Assembly: GCF_001421715.1 (NCBI RefSeq)
Contig: NZ_LMKP01000041.1
Coordinates: 89,382-153,381, forward strand
Source: Sphingomonas sp. Leaf22
Lineage (GTDB): Bacteria; Pseudomonadota; Alphaproteobacteria; Sphingomonadales; Sphingomonadaceae
Length of the DNA stretch: 64,000 bases
Direction: 5' to 3'
A model generated the notes under the pieces. The model worked only from the letters and a program-made list of their open reading frames with translations, had not been told where the DNA came from and did no database searches. Made by a program: the position numbers and the translations under genes. Of the stretch, positions 9,756 to 19,619 are shown in pieces (within the stretch, counting starts at the first letter, position 1; each line of letters begins with the position of its first letter).

Positions 9756-10301
9756 TCAACGCGGCAGTCCAAGTTCCACGTCGTCGTCGAGCGCCGTCCG
9801 CTTCCCGCCGGCACCTCCCAGCGACGAGACTACGCGCATCTTGAGCGGCGCGTCGACGTGGTCCGAACTCCCGACCAGCCCCTCTAGCAGGGTCATGATC
9901 CGGCCGGCGCGGGCAGGCTCCACCCACTCAAGGATGGTTTCCGGCGGCAACCCGAGCGCCATGCGCGCGACGTCTTGGTAATCGCCACGAGCGCCGAGCT
10001 TGTCATTGAAAGAATGCCGGTCATGTCGGCCGCCCTCGTCGTTCCACGACACCTGCTTCGACTTGGTCGACGTGTGCTTTGCAGCGGCGACATGGACATG
10101 CCTTTTCTGCATCATCTGCGGTCTAGCGGGGTCGATGCGATACTTGAGGCCGCTAACACGAGAGTCCCGCCACCCAGCACCTTCATCTAGCGGCAACCCT
10201 ACCGCTCGCAGAAGCTCATTGTCGATCTCGAGCATGAGGTAAGGAAAGCGGGTGCCGAGATCGTCTACCTCTGCAAAGCCAAGCAATTCATTCAGCGTCA
10301 T
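9756..10301 (-). CDS. Hypothetical protein, possibly DUF6367-like
   Basis: This is a 181-aa ORF. ATG 10301 is preferred over the adjacent GTG 10304. The central part (KYRIDPARPQMMQKRHVHVA, then KQVSWNDEGGRHDRHSFN) is a distinctive basic, histidine-rich block. It reminds me of a small uncharacterised bacterial family (DUF6367-type) found among accessory genes; this is a resemblance, not a demonstrated match. The rest is an acidic helical N-terminus and a C-terminus ending …DDDVELGLPR. It is first in a minus-strand pair with 8519-9646 and diverges from the DISARM operon with about 620 bp between them. Function unknown. Confidence 0.6.
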   Translation of the reverse strand: MTLNELLGFAEVDDLGTRFPYLMLEIDNELLRAVGLPLDEGAGWRDSRVSGLKYRIDPARPQMMQKRHVHVAAAKHTSTKSKQVSWNDEGGRHDRHSFNDKLGARGDYQDVARMALGLPPETILEWVEPARAGRIMTLLEGLVGSSDHVDAPLKMRVVSSLGGAGGKRTALDDDVELGLPR

Positions 10302-10924
10302 CACCGTTGTTATTCCGTTCGCTCCGGCTCGACCTCGGATCTGACCTCCGAACCACAGCAGTCAGTTGTACCATTTATCGAGCACGGGTCAGAGCCTTCC
10401 TATATGCTTTGTTCAAGACCCCTGAACAAGCGAATGGGGACGACGGGCGCTGGTCGAAACCTGCCGCGAGCCGGATGACCCATATCCCGACATCAAGGGC
10501 TGCCTGCTGTCGAAGGCTACAGCTGGAGCGATTTCGAGATCGTGGGCCTGCCGGCCGCGCTGAGCACCAACCACGCGAGCACAAGCGCCGCGTATGTCTT
10601 GGGATGCTGACTGGTTGCCAAAATTGGCAATCGCCGAAACGCCGCTCAAGACAGGCGGCGGGTTACTCCGCGATATTCCACACGGGAGCCGGAGCTTGTG
10701 CAGCATGCGCTTATCGGCTTGCAGGCTAAAAGGCGAAGCTCTTCTCCCTCGGGACCAAGAACTCACGAGCGGCGTCGCTGCACCCGGGTTCGAACTCGGA
10801 AAGAAATCGTTGCGGTCGCAATGAATCCAAATACGATAAGAGACTGGCCCCGATCGGTTTTGCGGGCAGAAAACGCCGTCCTATAACCGCTGGGCGCAGT
10901 GGGATCGGCGCAGGGGGATGCGGG
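10302..10924. other. Intergenic region before the DISARM operon, with a possible decayed ORF
   Basis: No convincing intact gene is present. Two plus-strand reading frames give coherent pieces that would join with a single frameshift near 10505: …LVETCREPDDPYPDIKG (from 10450) and …GLPAVEGYSWSDFEIVGLPAAL (to about 10560). The second frame closes after …AAYVLGC. This looks like a frameshifted remnant of an accessory gene, but I do not recognise it. The rest holds the presumed promoter of the methylase gene. Confidence 0.4.
10810..10837 (+). promoter_or_regulatory. Putative promoter of the DISARM operon
   Basis: TTGCGG (10810-10815) and TACGAT (10832-10837) are separated by 16 bp and lie about 88 bp before the first gene. 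This is the best sigma70-like pair in an otherwise GC-rich leader. It is assigned by eye only. Confidence 0.35.
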
Positions 10925-12529
10925 ATGGAAGCGAGGGGGACGAAGGCAGCGCTGCTCGCGCACGCGCGCACAACCGCCCGCTCGCTCGCAAAACGGGCAA
11001 CCACACCCCAGGCCCGCGCCGACATCTGCCTCGACCTCCTCGCTGACATCGGCGACCCCGGCCTGGACGTCTTCCGCTGCGCGTTGCAGGCGCTTCCTGT
11101 GGACGAGCGCCACTACTGGGTTGGGACGCTCTACACGCTTCTGCTGCCCACCAAGGTCCGTCGGTCGCAGGCCACCTACTTCACGCCTCCGACCGTGGCC
11201 GACGCCGTGGTGGATCTCGCGATCGAGGCTGGCTTCGACATCGAGAACGACACCGTGCTCGATCCGGCGGCCGGGGGCGCGGCGTTCCTCTCGACCCTCG
11301 CTGGCCGCATGGCCATCGCCGGCCTCAACCCAAAGGAGGTGGCATATCGCCTGAACGGCATCGAGATCGACACGGGACTCGCCACGCTTTCCGGACGCCT
11401 GATCGCGGAGCGCTTGGGCTCGCCGCTCCACCGAGAGGTGATCATCACCGGTGACGCGCTGCGGGTCACGATACCCGCGTCCTACGGTCTCGTGATCGCC
11501 AATCCGCCCTACGGTCGCGTCGGCCTCGACGACGTGCGCGGCAGGGCATGGCGCAAGGTCGCGCACAGCGGACACGTCAACAAATACGCGCTCTTCGCGG
11601 AACTGTGCTTCCGGCACGCCCGGCCCGGCGGGATCGTCGCGCTGGTGATCCCGTCCAGCTTCCGGGCGGGTCCGCTATACGACCGCATGCGCGCGTTCAT
11701 CCGCTCGCAGGCGGAAGTGCTCGCCGTCGGCTCGATCCCCGGGCGCGACGGCGTCTTCATCGACGTGGCGCAGGACATCAGTGTGCTGATCGCCCGCAAG
11801 GGGAAGGCCCACGACGCAGCCGCAACCGTCAGCTTCCCGGTTGTCGGGGCCATGCCCTCGACTGTCGCGGCAATCCGGCAGGCCCTGCCGGCGGAGCCGG
11901 GCGACGCGTGGCCACTGCCCGCCATCGACCCGACGCTCGTCGGCGGCTCGACCCTGGCCGACTACGGCGTGACGGCGCGCGCCGGCTACTTCGTGTGGAA
12001 CCGGGAGAAGGACCGGCTCGTCGCGAAGCTGCGCCGGCGCGAACGGGGATATCCGCTCATCTGGGCCAAGAACGTGCGGCCCGGCACCGCATGCATGCCG
12101 CGCGGAAAGAAGAACGCCGGCACCGACTTCGTCACCTTCCCCAATGACAGCACGGCGATCGTGGCCGGCACGGCCGCCGTCATGCAGCGCACGACCAACG
12201 ACAAGCAGCCCAGGCGCCTCGTCGCTGCGATGGTCGATCCGTCGGTCATGTCGAAGTGGGGCGGCTTCGTCACCGAGAACCATACAATCGTTCTGACCGG
12301 GGCAGAGCCCGAAAAACTGGAGCTCGCGGTCAAGCTGCTGAACACCGCGGCGGTTGACCAACGCTACCGCAGGGTATCGGGCACCGCCGCGGTATCGGTG
12401 ACGCTGCTACGGCAGCTCGATCTGCCGCCACCCACGGCTTTCGCCGCCGCCCTCGAGGATGCCGACGGCGATACCGAGGCCGCGGCCAGCGCCGCATACC
12501 GGCACGCACCCCAGACAGTGGACGCTTGA
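10925..12529 (+). CDS. N6-adenine DNA methyltransferase of the DISARM-like operon
   Basis: This 534-aa gamma-type N6 methylase carries YFTPPTVADAVVDLA (about residue 86), the SAM-binding motif DPAAGGAAFLSTL (about 114), an acidic EID after it, and the catalytic NPPYG (about 192). A target-recognition-like C-terminal half follows (…NVRPGTACMPRGKKN…, …WGGFVTENHTIVL…). It resembles TaqI/Eco57I-type and HsdM-like enzymes. As the first gene of the operon it would mark host DNA so that the system spares it, which is the role of DrmM in DISARM. It has the adenine chemistry of class 1 DISARM (DrmMI), but I cannot show orthology to DrmMI. Its stop overlaps the next start (TGATG). Confidence 0.88.
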   Translation: MEARGTKAALLAHARTTARSLAKRATTPQARADICLDLLADIGDPGLDVFRCALQALPVDERHYWVGTLYTLLLPTKVRRSQATYFTPPTVADAVVDLAIEAGFDIENDTVLDPAAGGAAFLSTLAGRMAIAGLNPKEVAYRLNGIEIDTGLATLSGRLIAERLGSPLHREVIITGDALRVTIPASYGLVIANPPYGRVGLDDVRGRAWRKVAHSGHVNKYALFAELCFRHARPGGIVALVIPSSFRAGPLYDRMRAFIRSQAEVLAVGSIPGRDGVFIDVAQDISVLIARKGKAHDAAATVSFPVVGAMPSTVAAIRQALPAEPGDAWPLPAIDPTLVGGSTLADYGVTARAGYFVWNREKDRLVAKLRRRERGYPLIWAKNVRPGTACMPRGKKNAGTDFVTFPNDSTAIVAGTAAVMQRTTNDKQPRRLVAAMVDPSVMSKWGGFVTENHTIVLTGAEPEKLELAVKLLNTAAVDQRYRRVSGTAAVSVTLLRQLDLPPPTAFAAALEDADGDTEAAASAAYRHAPQTVDA

Positions 12530-15279
12530 TGCCGCGCAACCGACCATTCCAGGAGCCGCCGGGCACGGGGCTCGACGACCGCGCCGAGCAGCGCCGGGTC
12601 ACGCTCGACAAGCGCCAGGCGCTCCTGTCGAAGATGGCGAAGGAAAGGGCCGAGCGCTCGCAAGCGGCCAGCTTGATGCCGCCTCCCCCGTCGGTGCCCG
12701 GACGCAGGCCGCGGGACGTCGAGAGCTACATGGCGGCACTCGCGGCGCAACCGTTCCACCGGCTCGGGTTGAGCGAGGCGGCCGCCGTCACGCCAGCCTA
12801 TCAGCGTCTCGTCCGCTCCGCCGCAGAGGTCGCATCGGACGGCTCGGTTCAGGTGGTGATACCGTGGCCGCCGGTCCGAATCTCGCCGTCCGCGATTGCG
12901 GCGCTGCTAACCATCGCGGCGGTCGGCAGCGCCGAGCAGGAGAGGGTGAAGTCGCAGGGCGCGACCGAGATGGTGCGGCGCCGGTCCGACGAGGTCCGTG
13001 CGGTTGTCTTCCCCTACGCCCGCAGCACCCATGCGCAGGCGCGTCAGGTGCAGGTCGGCCGCCACCAGCTCGGCGCGGTCAACTTCGAGCACGTCAAACG
13101 CTACATGAACGGCGGTGGCGACGCGGCGAAGGACTTCCACCAGGTGCTCGGCCGTGTCCGCAACCTCAACGGGCGCGCCTCGGACGGCCGCGACTACGCC
13201 GAGTTCGAGCATCCGATCCTGGACGAGATCGTCCCGCACGCGACACCGCTTGGCGAACGGGCGACCAACAGCTTTCTGCTGTGGCGAACGCGCTCGAAGA
13301 CAGACATCGCCAAGCAGAGCCGCTCGAACGAGGCGGACGACCGGGACAAGGCGGACTTCTTCCTCTACACGCTCCGCGCCGGCGAGCGGATCGGTGTGGA
13401 CCTCCGCGCCATCAAGCGGAGCCCCGACCTCCTCATCCTCGACCTGACAAGGAACGCCCGCAACAGGCTCGGGTGGAACTGGGTAGAGAAGGCGTCCGAG
13501 ATGATAGCCTGCCTGCGCGAGGTGCATCCGGCGACCGGCGTTCTCGCGATCGCCGACGATCCATGGACCTACCGGACCGCGCGCTTCGACATCCTCGGCA
13601 CGCGCCGACCTGGCAGGAACGGCAAGCAGATCCCGGCGCCAGGGCACGTGACCTATTCCCAGACGCCTGACATCGTGCAGCCCGTCTCCACCGCGCCAAC
13701 TCCGTTCGAAGGAGGCATCCGCATCGAGGCCGACGGCTTCTTCGGCGACACGGCGCACGGGATAGAGGCGGTCCGCCACCTGGCGAACAGCCTATCGGAC
13801 AGAGGCGATCCAAAGGGAGCGGAAACCGCCCGGAACCTGGTGGGCACCATACGCCGCACCGCTTCGCTGCCCGGCTCCCTGGCGGAACTGGCCCGCTTCA
13901 TGGAGCGGGAGGCTTCGGCCGCGGCGGCTAGCGACCTGCTCTCGGTCTATCGGGCCGCCGCGGACATCGCCACGCTCGCCGATCCCCGCAGCCTCGCAAG
14001 CCAGGTCGACGCCGACGATGGAGCGCTCGGCAAGGCGCGGGACATCATGCGGACCTTCGACGCGGCGACCCCGATGACGACGCTGCTCGAGTCCGTCGTG
14101 AAGCCGGCGGTGCGGTCGAGTTCGAAATCGGTGTTCGTCTTCCGATCTGACCTGGTCGCCGAGTTCGCCGCGGACCGGTTGGGTGGCACGGAGCCCAAGC
14201 TGGCGGCGCGCATCGAGTCTGAATTCATCCGGTTCGGCGGGGAGCGCATTCTCAAGGCTGTCGCCGACCTGCCGCGCGGCGGCCGGAACCAGTTCAAGCG
14301 CGTGGTCATCGTAGCGCCGACACGGACCGCCATCCTCACCACGCTCAGCCAGCCATGGCTGCCCGAACAGGTGGCAGTGCTCGCCGACGCCGACACGCTG
14401 GCCTTCGCCGCCCGAGATGCCGAGCGGTTGGCGGACGAGATCGGGATCGCGCGGCTGGCTGACCGGCTCCGCAACTTCGCGTCGAAGGCGAACGCCAGGG
14501 TCGAGGAGATCGGGCGCCACGTCGTCCGATTCGAGATGCCCACCGACGACATCGAATTCCCGAACGGCACCGTGGTCGACTTGAGTGGCGGCGGTCGGGG
14601 CGAGCGCAACCTCGTCGAGATCGAGCTCAAGAACAAGCAGCGGATAATCGCGCGCCGCAGCACCGAGATCGTGCTGCGCGACGACGGCGCCACCCTCACC
14701 TCGTTCGTCGAGCGTCCGGCCTCGGCGGTTAAGCCGGGCGACGAGGTCTGCGTGATCGGCCACAGCTTCGTCGAGCGGGCACGCACGCTGGTAAACATCC
14801 AGGCCACCGCCTCAGAGGAGATTCGCGACTACCACGAGCTGGTGGCCGAACGGTTCGCGGCGATCCCTGAGACGTCGATCCAGGCGAAGCTGCGGACGCT
14901 CGTCGCGCGGATGGGCGACCAGTCGGTCACGAGGGAACGGGCGCGTTACTGGATCGACCTGGCCGATGAACTCGAAAAGCCCCTGCACGACGTGGTTCCA
15001 CACGCGCCGAGCGATCGCGAGACGTTCATGCGCTTCACCGGGGCCCTCGGGATCGGCGAAGGCATGGCGAGCAACTTCTGGCGGTGGGCGGTTGTCGCCC
15101 AGCGGTCGCACCGTTTGCGCTACGGCAACGTGTTCCACGATGCGTTCCGCGGCATCCTCACCGACCCGCACGCCGCGATGGCGAGCAACCGCGACCGCAC
15201 CGATCAGATCCGACTGCTGCGGTCCATGGCGGAGGAGCACGTGGCGGTCGTCGACAATGTCCGGAGCTTCAAGGGATGA
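12529..15279 (+). CDS. Large DISARM-operon protein, candidate DrmE
   Basis: This 916-aa protein occupies the second position in the operon and starts at ATG 12529, overlapping the methylase stop. I see no Walker A, DEAD/DEAH or SNF2 motif, so it is not the DrmD helicase of class 1 DISARM. A Walker-B-like strand occurs in DLLILDLTRNARNRLGWNW (about residue 305), and a second alpha/beta segment reads KRVVIVAPTRTAILTTL (about 590). The C-terminal third is charged and helical (YHELVAERF…, FWRWAVVAQRSHRLRYG). Size, absence of clear motifs and position fit DrmE, the uncharacterised class 2 DISARM component. That assignment is inference from context and gross features. It overlaps drmA by 4 nt (ATGA). 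Confidence 0.65.
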   Translation: MPRNRPFQEPPGTGLDDRAEQRRVTLDKRQALLSKMAKERAERSQAASLMPPPPSVPGRRPRDVESYMAALAAQPFHRLGLSEAAAVTPAYQRLVRSAAEVASDGSVQVVIPWPPVRISPSAIAALLTIAAVGSAEQERVKSQGATEMVRRRSDEVRAVVFPYARSTHAQARQVQVGRHQLGAVNFEHVKRYMNGGGDAAKDFHQVLGRVRNLNGRASDGRDYAEFEHPILDEIVPHATPLGERATNSFLLWRTRSKTDIAKQSRSNEADDRDKADFFLYTLRAGERIGVDLRAIKRSPDLLILDLTRNARNRLGWNWVEKASEMIACLREVHPATGVLAIADDPWTYRTARFDILGTRRPGRNGKQIPAPGHVTYSQTPDIVQPVSTAPTPFEGGIRIEADGFFGDTAHGIEAVRHLANSLSDRGDPKGAETARNLVGTIRRTASLPGSLAELARFMEREASAAAASDLLSVYRAAADIATLADPRSLASQVDADDGALGKARDIMRTFDAATPMTTLLESVVKPAVRSSSKSVFVFRSDLVAEFAADRLGGTEPKLAARIESEFIRFGGERILKAVADLPRGGRNQFKRVVIVAPTRTAILTTLSQPWLPEQVAVLADADTLAFAARDAERLADEIGIARLADRLRNFASKANARVEEIGRHVVRFEMPTDDIEFPNGTVVDLSGGGRGERNLVEIELKNKQRIIARRSTEIVLRDDGATLTSFVERPASAVKPGDEVCVIGHSFVERARTLVNIQATASEEIRDYHELVAERFAAIPETSIQAKLRTLVARMGDQSVTRERARYWIDLADELEKPLHDVVPHAPSDRETFMRFTGALGIGEGMASNFWRWAVVAQRSHRLRYGNVFHDAFRGILTDPHAAMASNRDRTDQIRLLRSMAEEHVAVVDNVRSFKG

Positions 15280-18200
15280 TCAAGGGTAAGTCGAACAGCG
15301 AGCTCTCCAAGATCGACGTCGAGCTCAAGGAGGCGGTCTGCGATTCACTGGTCAACGCGTTGGTGAAGCGCGTCGCCGGCGGCGACGAGCGCGGGCGGAA
15401 CCTGCTCGGCGGCTCGCCGAGGCGGGGCATCTTCGCAGCACAGCTCCTGCCTCGGTTCGACACCTCTGGCCAGGCCGACGAGACGACCGACATCAGGGTC
15501 GCCGCCGTCGGCGTGGATCTGATGTCCGTCGCCGGTTCCGGCGCCACGATGCGGGTTACGCCCCGCTTCTCCGTCTACGTCCGGGTCGTCCCGGACTGGG
15601 CGGACCTGATCGCGGGCGGCGGTGAGCTCGACTTCGACTTCCGGCTACGGGCGAACATCCAGCAACAGATCGACGATGCGATCCGGACCGAACGCTTGCC
15701 GGCCCTGCAGGCCGCCGGCGTGGACAAGCCCGACTGGAAGGGCATGGACGAGGCGAAGCGTTCGACGGTGCGCGCGACCCGCGCGCAGATCCTGGCCGAG
15801 GTCAGGCGGAAGGCCTACGCCGCACAGGGTATCAAGCTGCTCACCGAGGACGCGGATCCGGACGACACCCCGCAGCCTCCGGCGGACGTCGCAGACACTG
15901 ACCAGAACACGCCGGAGGACGCGAAACCGCCATTGCCTCCGATCGCCCGACTGGTCCGCGATCGCCGCGAGCTGCCGCTCGGCCTCGTCGACCCCGCACC
16001 CATTCCCGGAAAATGGACGCGGCTCGACCTCGAGCTACCGACGCTTGAGTTCGGGTGCGACGCGCCGGACGGCGACCTTGCCTCCATGGTCGACGCATAC
16101 AACCGGACGCTCGGCGATGCAGTGGCCTTACAGCTCGAGGCCTGGATCGCCGGACCGGGAGCAACGACTGCCTGGCGCGACGTGTCCGTGCAACCCGGGG
16201 AGACGCTGACCGAGGAGAAATGGCGCGCGGCCCTGGCGGCGCTCGCAGCACGTCCGATCGACCGCAACCGCATCGTCCCCGACCTCTCCCGCGTGGTCGT
16301 CAAGGTCGAGCGCCAGACCGACTTCCTCGACCCGAGCTCCGTGTCGATGCGCATCATGCTCGACAACCAGTCGCCCGAGCCGACGCCGGCCGACGCGCGT
16401 GGCCGGTGCAACACGGTGTTCAACGCCGGCCTGGCGATCGAGATGCCGACCACAGCCCATCGTCAGCTGCGGTTGGACCGGGTGGAGCCGTCCTACCGCT
16501 TCCGCGAGCACCTGGAATATCCGGCCATCGGCCTCAACTGCGGCGTGGAGGCGCAGATCGAAGGCAGCGACCTGCGACTGCGCACAACCTGCGCGCCGCG
16601 CTTCGCGCAGCCCAGGATCGTCGCGCGCAACCTCGAGCTCCCATTCCAATTCGCCGTCCTCAAGGATCCGGCGTTCGACGCGTCGAGACTGCTCGAACTG
16701 CCGCGAGAGTATCTGGCCTGGATCGATCGTCAGGAGGCGCGCCTCGCGGGCACCGTCACCGCCGGCCTCGAACCGGCGGACGCCGCGATCGAGACGGCGC
16801 GGCTGCGGAAGGACATCGCGGCCCAGCGCGCGGAAGCGCAATACATCGAACGCGGAATCGAGCTGCTGATCGCATCGAAGACGGCCGCTGACGCACTCGC
16901 CGATGGCGGCGGCGGCGGAGACCGAACCGCGCTCGAGCGGCGTGCGGCGCCGTGGCGGGCTTGGATCATGACCAACGAGGCCTTCGCACTTCGAGACGCG
17001 TCCGACCCGAGCCGCGGATGGCGCCTCTTCCAGATGGCGTTCGTGCTGGCGCACGTGCCCGTGTTCGCGTCCCGGATGGAGGAGTGGCGCGAGGCGCACG
17101 ATCCGCTGCTGGACGAGGACGGCGTCAGCCTGCTCTACTTTCCCACCGGTGGCGGGAAGTCGGAGGCGTTCTACGGAACGCTGCTGTTCGCGATGTTCCT
17201 CGACCGCCTTCGCGGCAAGGACCGCGGCATCACCGCAATGATCCGATACCCGCTCCGGCTGCTGACGCTCCAGCAGGCGCAGCGATTGCTGAAGCTGGTC
17301 GTCAGGGCGGAGCTCGTGCGCAAGCGGCACGGTGTCGGCACCTGGCCGTTCGAGATGGGTTTCTGGGTTGGCAGCCAGAACACGCCGAACCACTACGGTG
17401 CGTTCAAGTCGGATATACCGCTGACGAGCGACCACGAGCATGCCGACGACAGCGCCCTCGACGGCGAGACCGGCGACGACCAGGAACGCGACCGCGGACG
17501 GCGTTACGTCGACGCGCGCGAGGCGTTCGACAAGATCCCGGAATGCCCGGTCTGCGGCGAGGCCACAGGCCTGAGGCGCGACGAGGCCGATGGCCAATTC
17601 GGCAAGCGCGCCGCGATACTGTGCTTCAACGACGCCTGCGACTGGAACAAGGCCCACGGCGGTCGCCATCCGCTCCCGTTCCTGCTCACGGATGACGCCG
17701 TCTACGCGCGCGCACCATCGATCGTGCTCGGCACCGTCGACAAGCTCGCGATGCTCGGACAGAACACCAGCACCATCAGCAAGGTGCTGGGCATGTTCGG
17801 CCTCGCGCGGCGCATCGACCATCGCGGCAACCTCGACAACCCGCGCAGCGAGGCCGACCTCAAACGAGACCCCGCCGCCGACCGCTGCTCGAACGTGTAT
17901 CCCGCCTACGACACGGGACGGCACGTCTTCCACGATCCGTTCCCGTCGCTGATCATCCAGGACGAGGCGCACCTCCTCGAGGAGAGCCTGGGCACCTTCA
18001 GCGGCCTCTTCGACACATTGCTCGACACGACGCTCGAGGACATTGCCGACATGGCCGGCGACGCGCTCGGCGTGGCCAGACGCTGGAGCGGCGACGGCTG
18101 GGGCGCGGCCCGGATGCCGAAGATCATCGCCGCGACCGCCACTATCTCGGCCCCCGAGCGGCAGCTTGAGACCCTCTATCAGCGCACTCCGTTGCGCTTC

Positions 18201-19619
18201 CCGTATCCGGGTTCCGACCTCTACCACTCATTCTTCGCGGCCCCCGCGGACCCACCCGCTGGGAACTGTGACCGCGTAGCGCTCGCCGCATCGCTGCCGT
18301 TCGCGCAGGCACCGGAGGCCACCGCGCCTTGGATGCGCCTCTACGTCTCGCTCATGACGAACGATGCGACGCACACCGTGACCACCGTCGGCGTGCTCGC
18401 CGCCTTCCACGGCATCGTTACCTCGCTCTGGGACGGCATGCTCGACGAGGTGAGACGTCCGCAGACGATCGCGAAAATTCGTGCGGCGGTCTCTCCAGGC
18501 CGCGCTGGCGACTGGCACCGAGCGGCCATCGACCGTGCCGTCGGGCAGGGCCGCGAGGCCGACATCATGGCGCTGGTCGACCTGCACCGGATCGCCCTCG
18601 CATACGTGACCAACAAGAAGGGCGGCGACCAGGTGATCGACGCCCTCAGCGCGGCGGTCGAGCAGGAGCACCGACGCATCGGCCGCGCCCACGCCGCGTT
18701 CGACAGCCGGCTGATCTCCGGCGGTATCGACATGAAGGAGATCCAGGCGGTGATGGAGGCCGCCGACCGCTCGTTCGCGGGTACCGACTACCCCGACGTC
18801 GCCGGCACGGTGCGCAACATCGTGGCCACTTCCGCGATCAGCCACGGCGTCGACGTCGACAGGTTCAACAGCATGTTCTTCGCCGGACTGCCTTCCGACA
18901 TCGCGGAATACATCCAGGCGTCCAGCCGTGTCGGCCGCACGCACGTGGGCTTCGTCATGCTGCTCCCCACTCCGCAGAGCAGGCGCGACCGCTACGTGGT
19001 GGAGACCCACGACATCTTCCACCGCTTCCTCGAGCGCATGATCGCGCCTCCCGCCGTGGAGCGCTGGGCGGAGAACGCGATCAAGCGGACCATGGCGTCC
19101 TACGTCCAGGCCTGGGCCATGCTGCGCGAGGCGCGCGACTTCATCGCCAAGGAAGACGCCAGCAAGTTCGAGGTCCCGCACATGGACCAGGTCAGCCGCC
19201 TCGCGGCGCTGGAGAAGCGCGACCACCTCGGCTTCACCAAGGAGCTGGTCTCGTTCATGCTGCGGGCGAGCGGCTTCGCCGGCAAGGGCCCGTCGCACCT
19301 CGGATCGCCGCACTATGAGGAATTCTACCGGGGCCTGGTCGACAACCAAGTCGAGCGGTTCGCTCGACACATCTCGAGCCTCGCGACGATCCCGAGCCTG
19401 CGCGACTACTGGACCGACGTGCCCGTCTTCAAGCCGCCCATGACATCGCTGCGGGACGTCGACGAGGCCGGATACATAGTGGCGGCCATGCGCGACCCGC
19501 GGGCACGCGGCAGGTCCGCGGACATCGACCGGCGCGACATCGCGAAGGTAATGAAGGCGATCAGGACCCAGCGCGGCAGCGCCTCGGAACTCGACGCGGA
19601 CGGGGGCAGCAATGGCTGA
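15276..19619 (+). CDS. drmA: DrmA, DISARM helicase
   Basis: This 1447-aa superfamily 2 helicase starts at ATG 15276 within the ATGA junction. The N-terminal half (about 600 aa) has no recognised motif. The motor then shows Walker A FPTGGGKSEAFYG (about 622), a motif Ia-like MIRYPLRLLTLQQAQRL, a Cys pair CPVCGE…CFNDACDW (about 755-790, probable zinc site), motif II DEAHLLEE (about 896), TATIS (motif III), NIVATSAISHGVDVDRF and motif VI IQASSRVGRTHVGF (about 1215). This is the DrmA architecture. In DISARM, DrmA acts with DrmB to recognise and block incoming unmodified phage DNA. Its 3' end overlaps drmB by 8 nt. Confidence 0.9.
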   Translation: MIKGKSNSELSKIDVELKEAVCDSLVNALVKRVAGGDERGRNLLGGSPRRGIFAAQLLPRFDTSGQADETTDIRVAAVGVDLMSVAGSGATMRVTPRFSVYVRVVPDWADLIAGGGELDFDFRLRANIQQQIDDAIRTERLPALQAAGVDKPDWKGMDEAKRSTVRATRAQILAEVRRKAYAAQGIKLLTEDADPDDTPQPPADVADTDQNTPEDAKPPLPPIARLVRDRRELPLGLVDPAPIPGKWTRLDLELPTLEFGCDAPDGDLASMVDAYNRTLGDAVALQLEAWIAGPGATTAWRDVSVQPGETLTEEKWRAALAALAARPIDRNRIVPDLSRVVVKVERQTDFLDPSSVSMRIMLDNQSPEPTPADARGRCNTVFNAGLAIEMPTTAHRQLRLDRVEPSYRFREHLEYPAIGLNCGVEAQIEGSDLRLRTTCAPRFAQPRIVARNLELPFQFAVLKDPAFDASRLLELPREYLAWIDRQEARLAGTVTAGLEPADAAIETARLRKDIAAQRAEAQYIERGIELLIASKTAADALADGGGGGDRTALERRAAPWRAWIMTNEAFALRDASDPSRGWRLFQMAFVLAHVPVFASRMEEWREAHDPLLDEDGVSLLYFPTGGGKSEAFYGTLLFAMFLDRLRGKDRGITAMIRYPLRLLTLQQAQRLLKLVVRAELVRKRHGVGTWPFEMGFWVGSQNTPNHYGAFKSDIPLTSDHEHADDSALDGETGDDQERDRGRRYVDAREAFDKIPECPVCGEATGLRRDEADGQFGKRAAILCFNDACDWNKAHGGRHPLPFLLTDDAVYARAPSIVLGTVDKLAMLGQNTSTISKVLGMFGLARRIDHRGNLDNPRSEADLKRDPAADRCSNVYPAYDTGRHVFHDPFPSLIIQDEAHLLEESLGTFSGLFDTLLDTTLEDIADMAGDALGVARRWSGDGWGAARMPKIIAATATISAPERQLETLYQRTPLRFPYPGSDLYHSFFAAPADPPAGNCDRVALAASLPFAQAPEATAPWMRLYVSLMTNDATHTVTTVGVLAAFHGIVTSLWDGMLDEVRRPQTIAKIRAAVSPGRAGDWHRAAIDRAVGQGREADIMALVDLHRIALAYVTNKKGGDQVIDALSAAVEQEHRRIGRAHAAFDSRLISGGIDMKEIQAVMEAADRSFAGTDYPDVAGTVRNIVATSAISHGVDVDRFNSMFFAGLPSDIAEYIQASSRVGRTHVGFVMLLPTPQSRRDRYVVETHDIFHRFLERMIAPPAVERWAENAIKRTMASYVQAWAMLREARDFIAKEDASKFEVPHMDQVSRLAALEKRDHLGFTKELVSFMLRASGFAGKGPSHLGSPHYEEFYRGLVDNQVERFARHISSLATIPSLRDYWTDVPVFKPPMTSLRDVDEAGYIVAAMRDPRARGRSADIDRRDIAKVMKAIRTQRGSASELDADGGSNG

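Noticed and set aside
10307..10729. 140-aa plus-strand ORF before the methylase
   Set aside because: It runs through pieces that make better sense in the two other frames, so it is probably a chance ORF over a decayed gene.
10776..10800. GGTTCGAACTCGG resembling a tRNA T arm before the DISARM operon
   Set aside because: The stem cannot be closed with a canonical 7-nt loop, and no acceptor, D or anticodon arms surround it on either strand.
15084..15275. Longer open frame upstream of drmA
   Set aside because: It lies entirely inside the coding sequence of the 916-aa gene; ATG 15276 at the ATGA junction fits the coupled-operon pattern.
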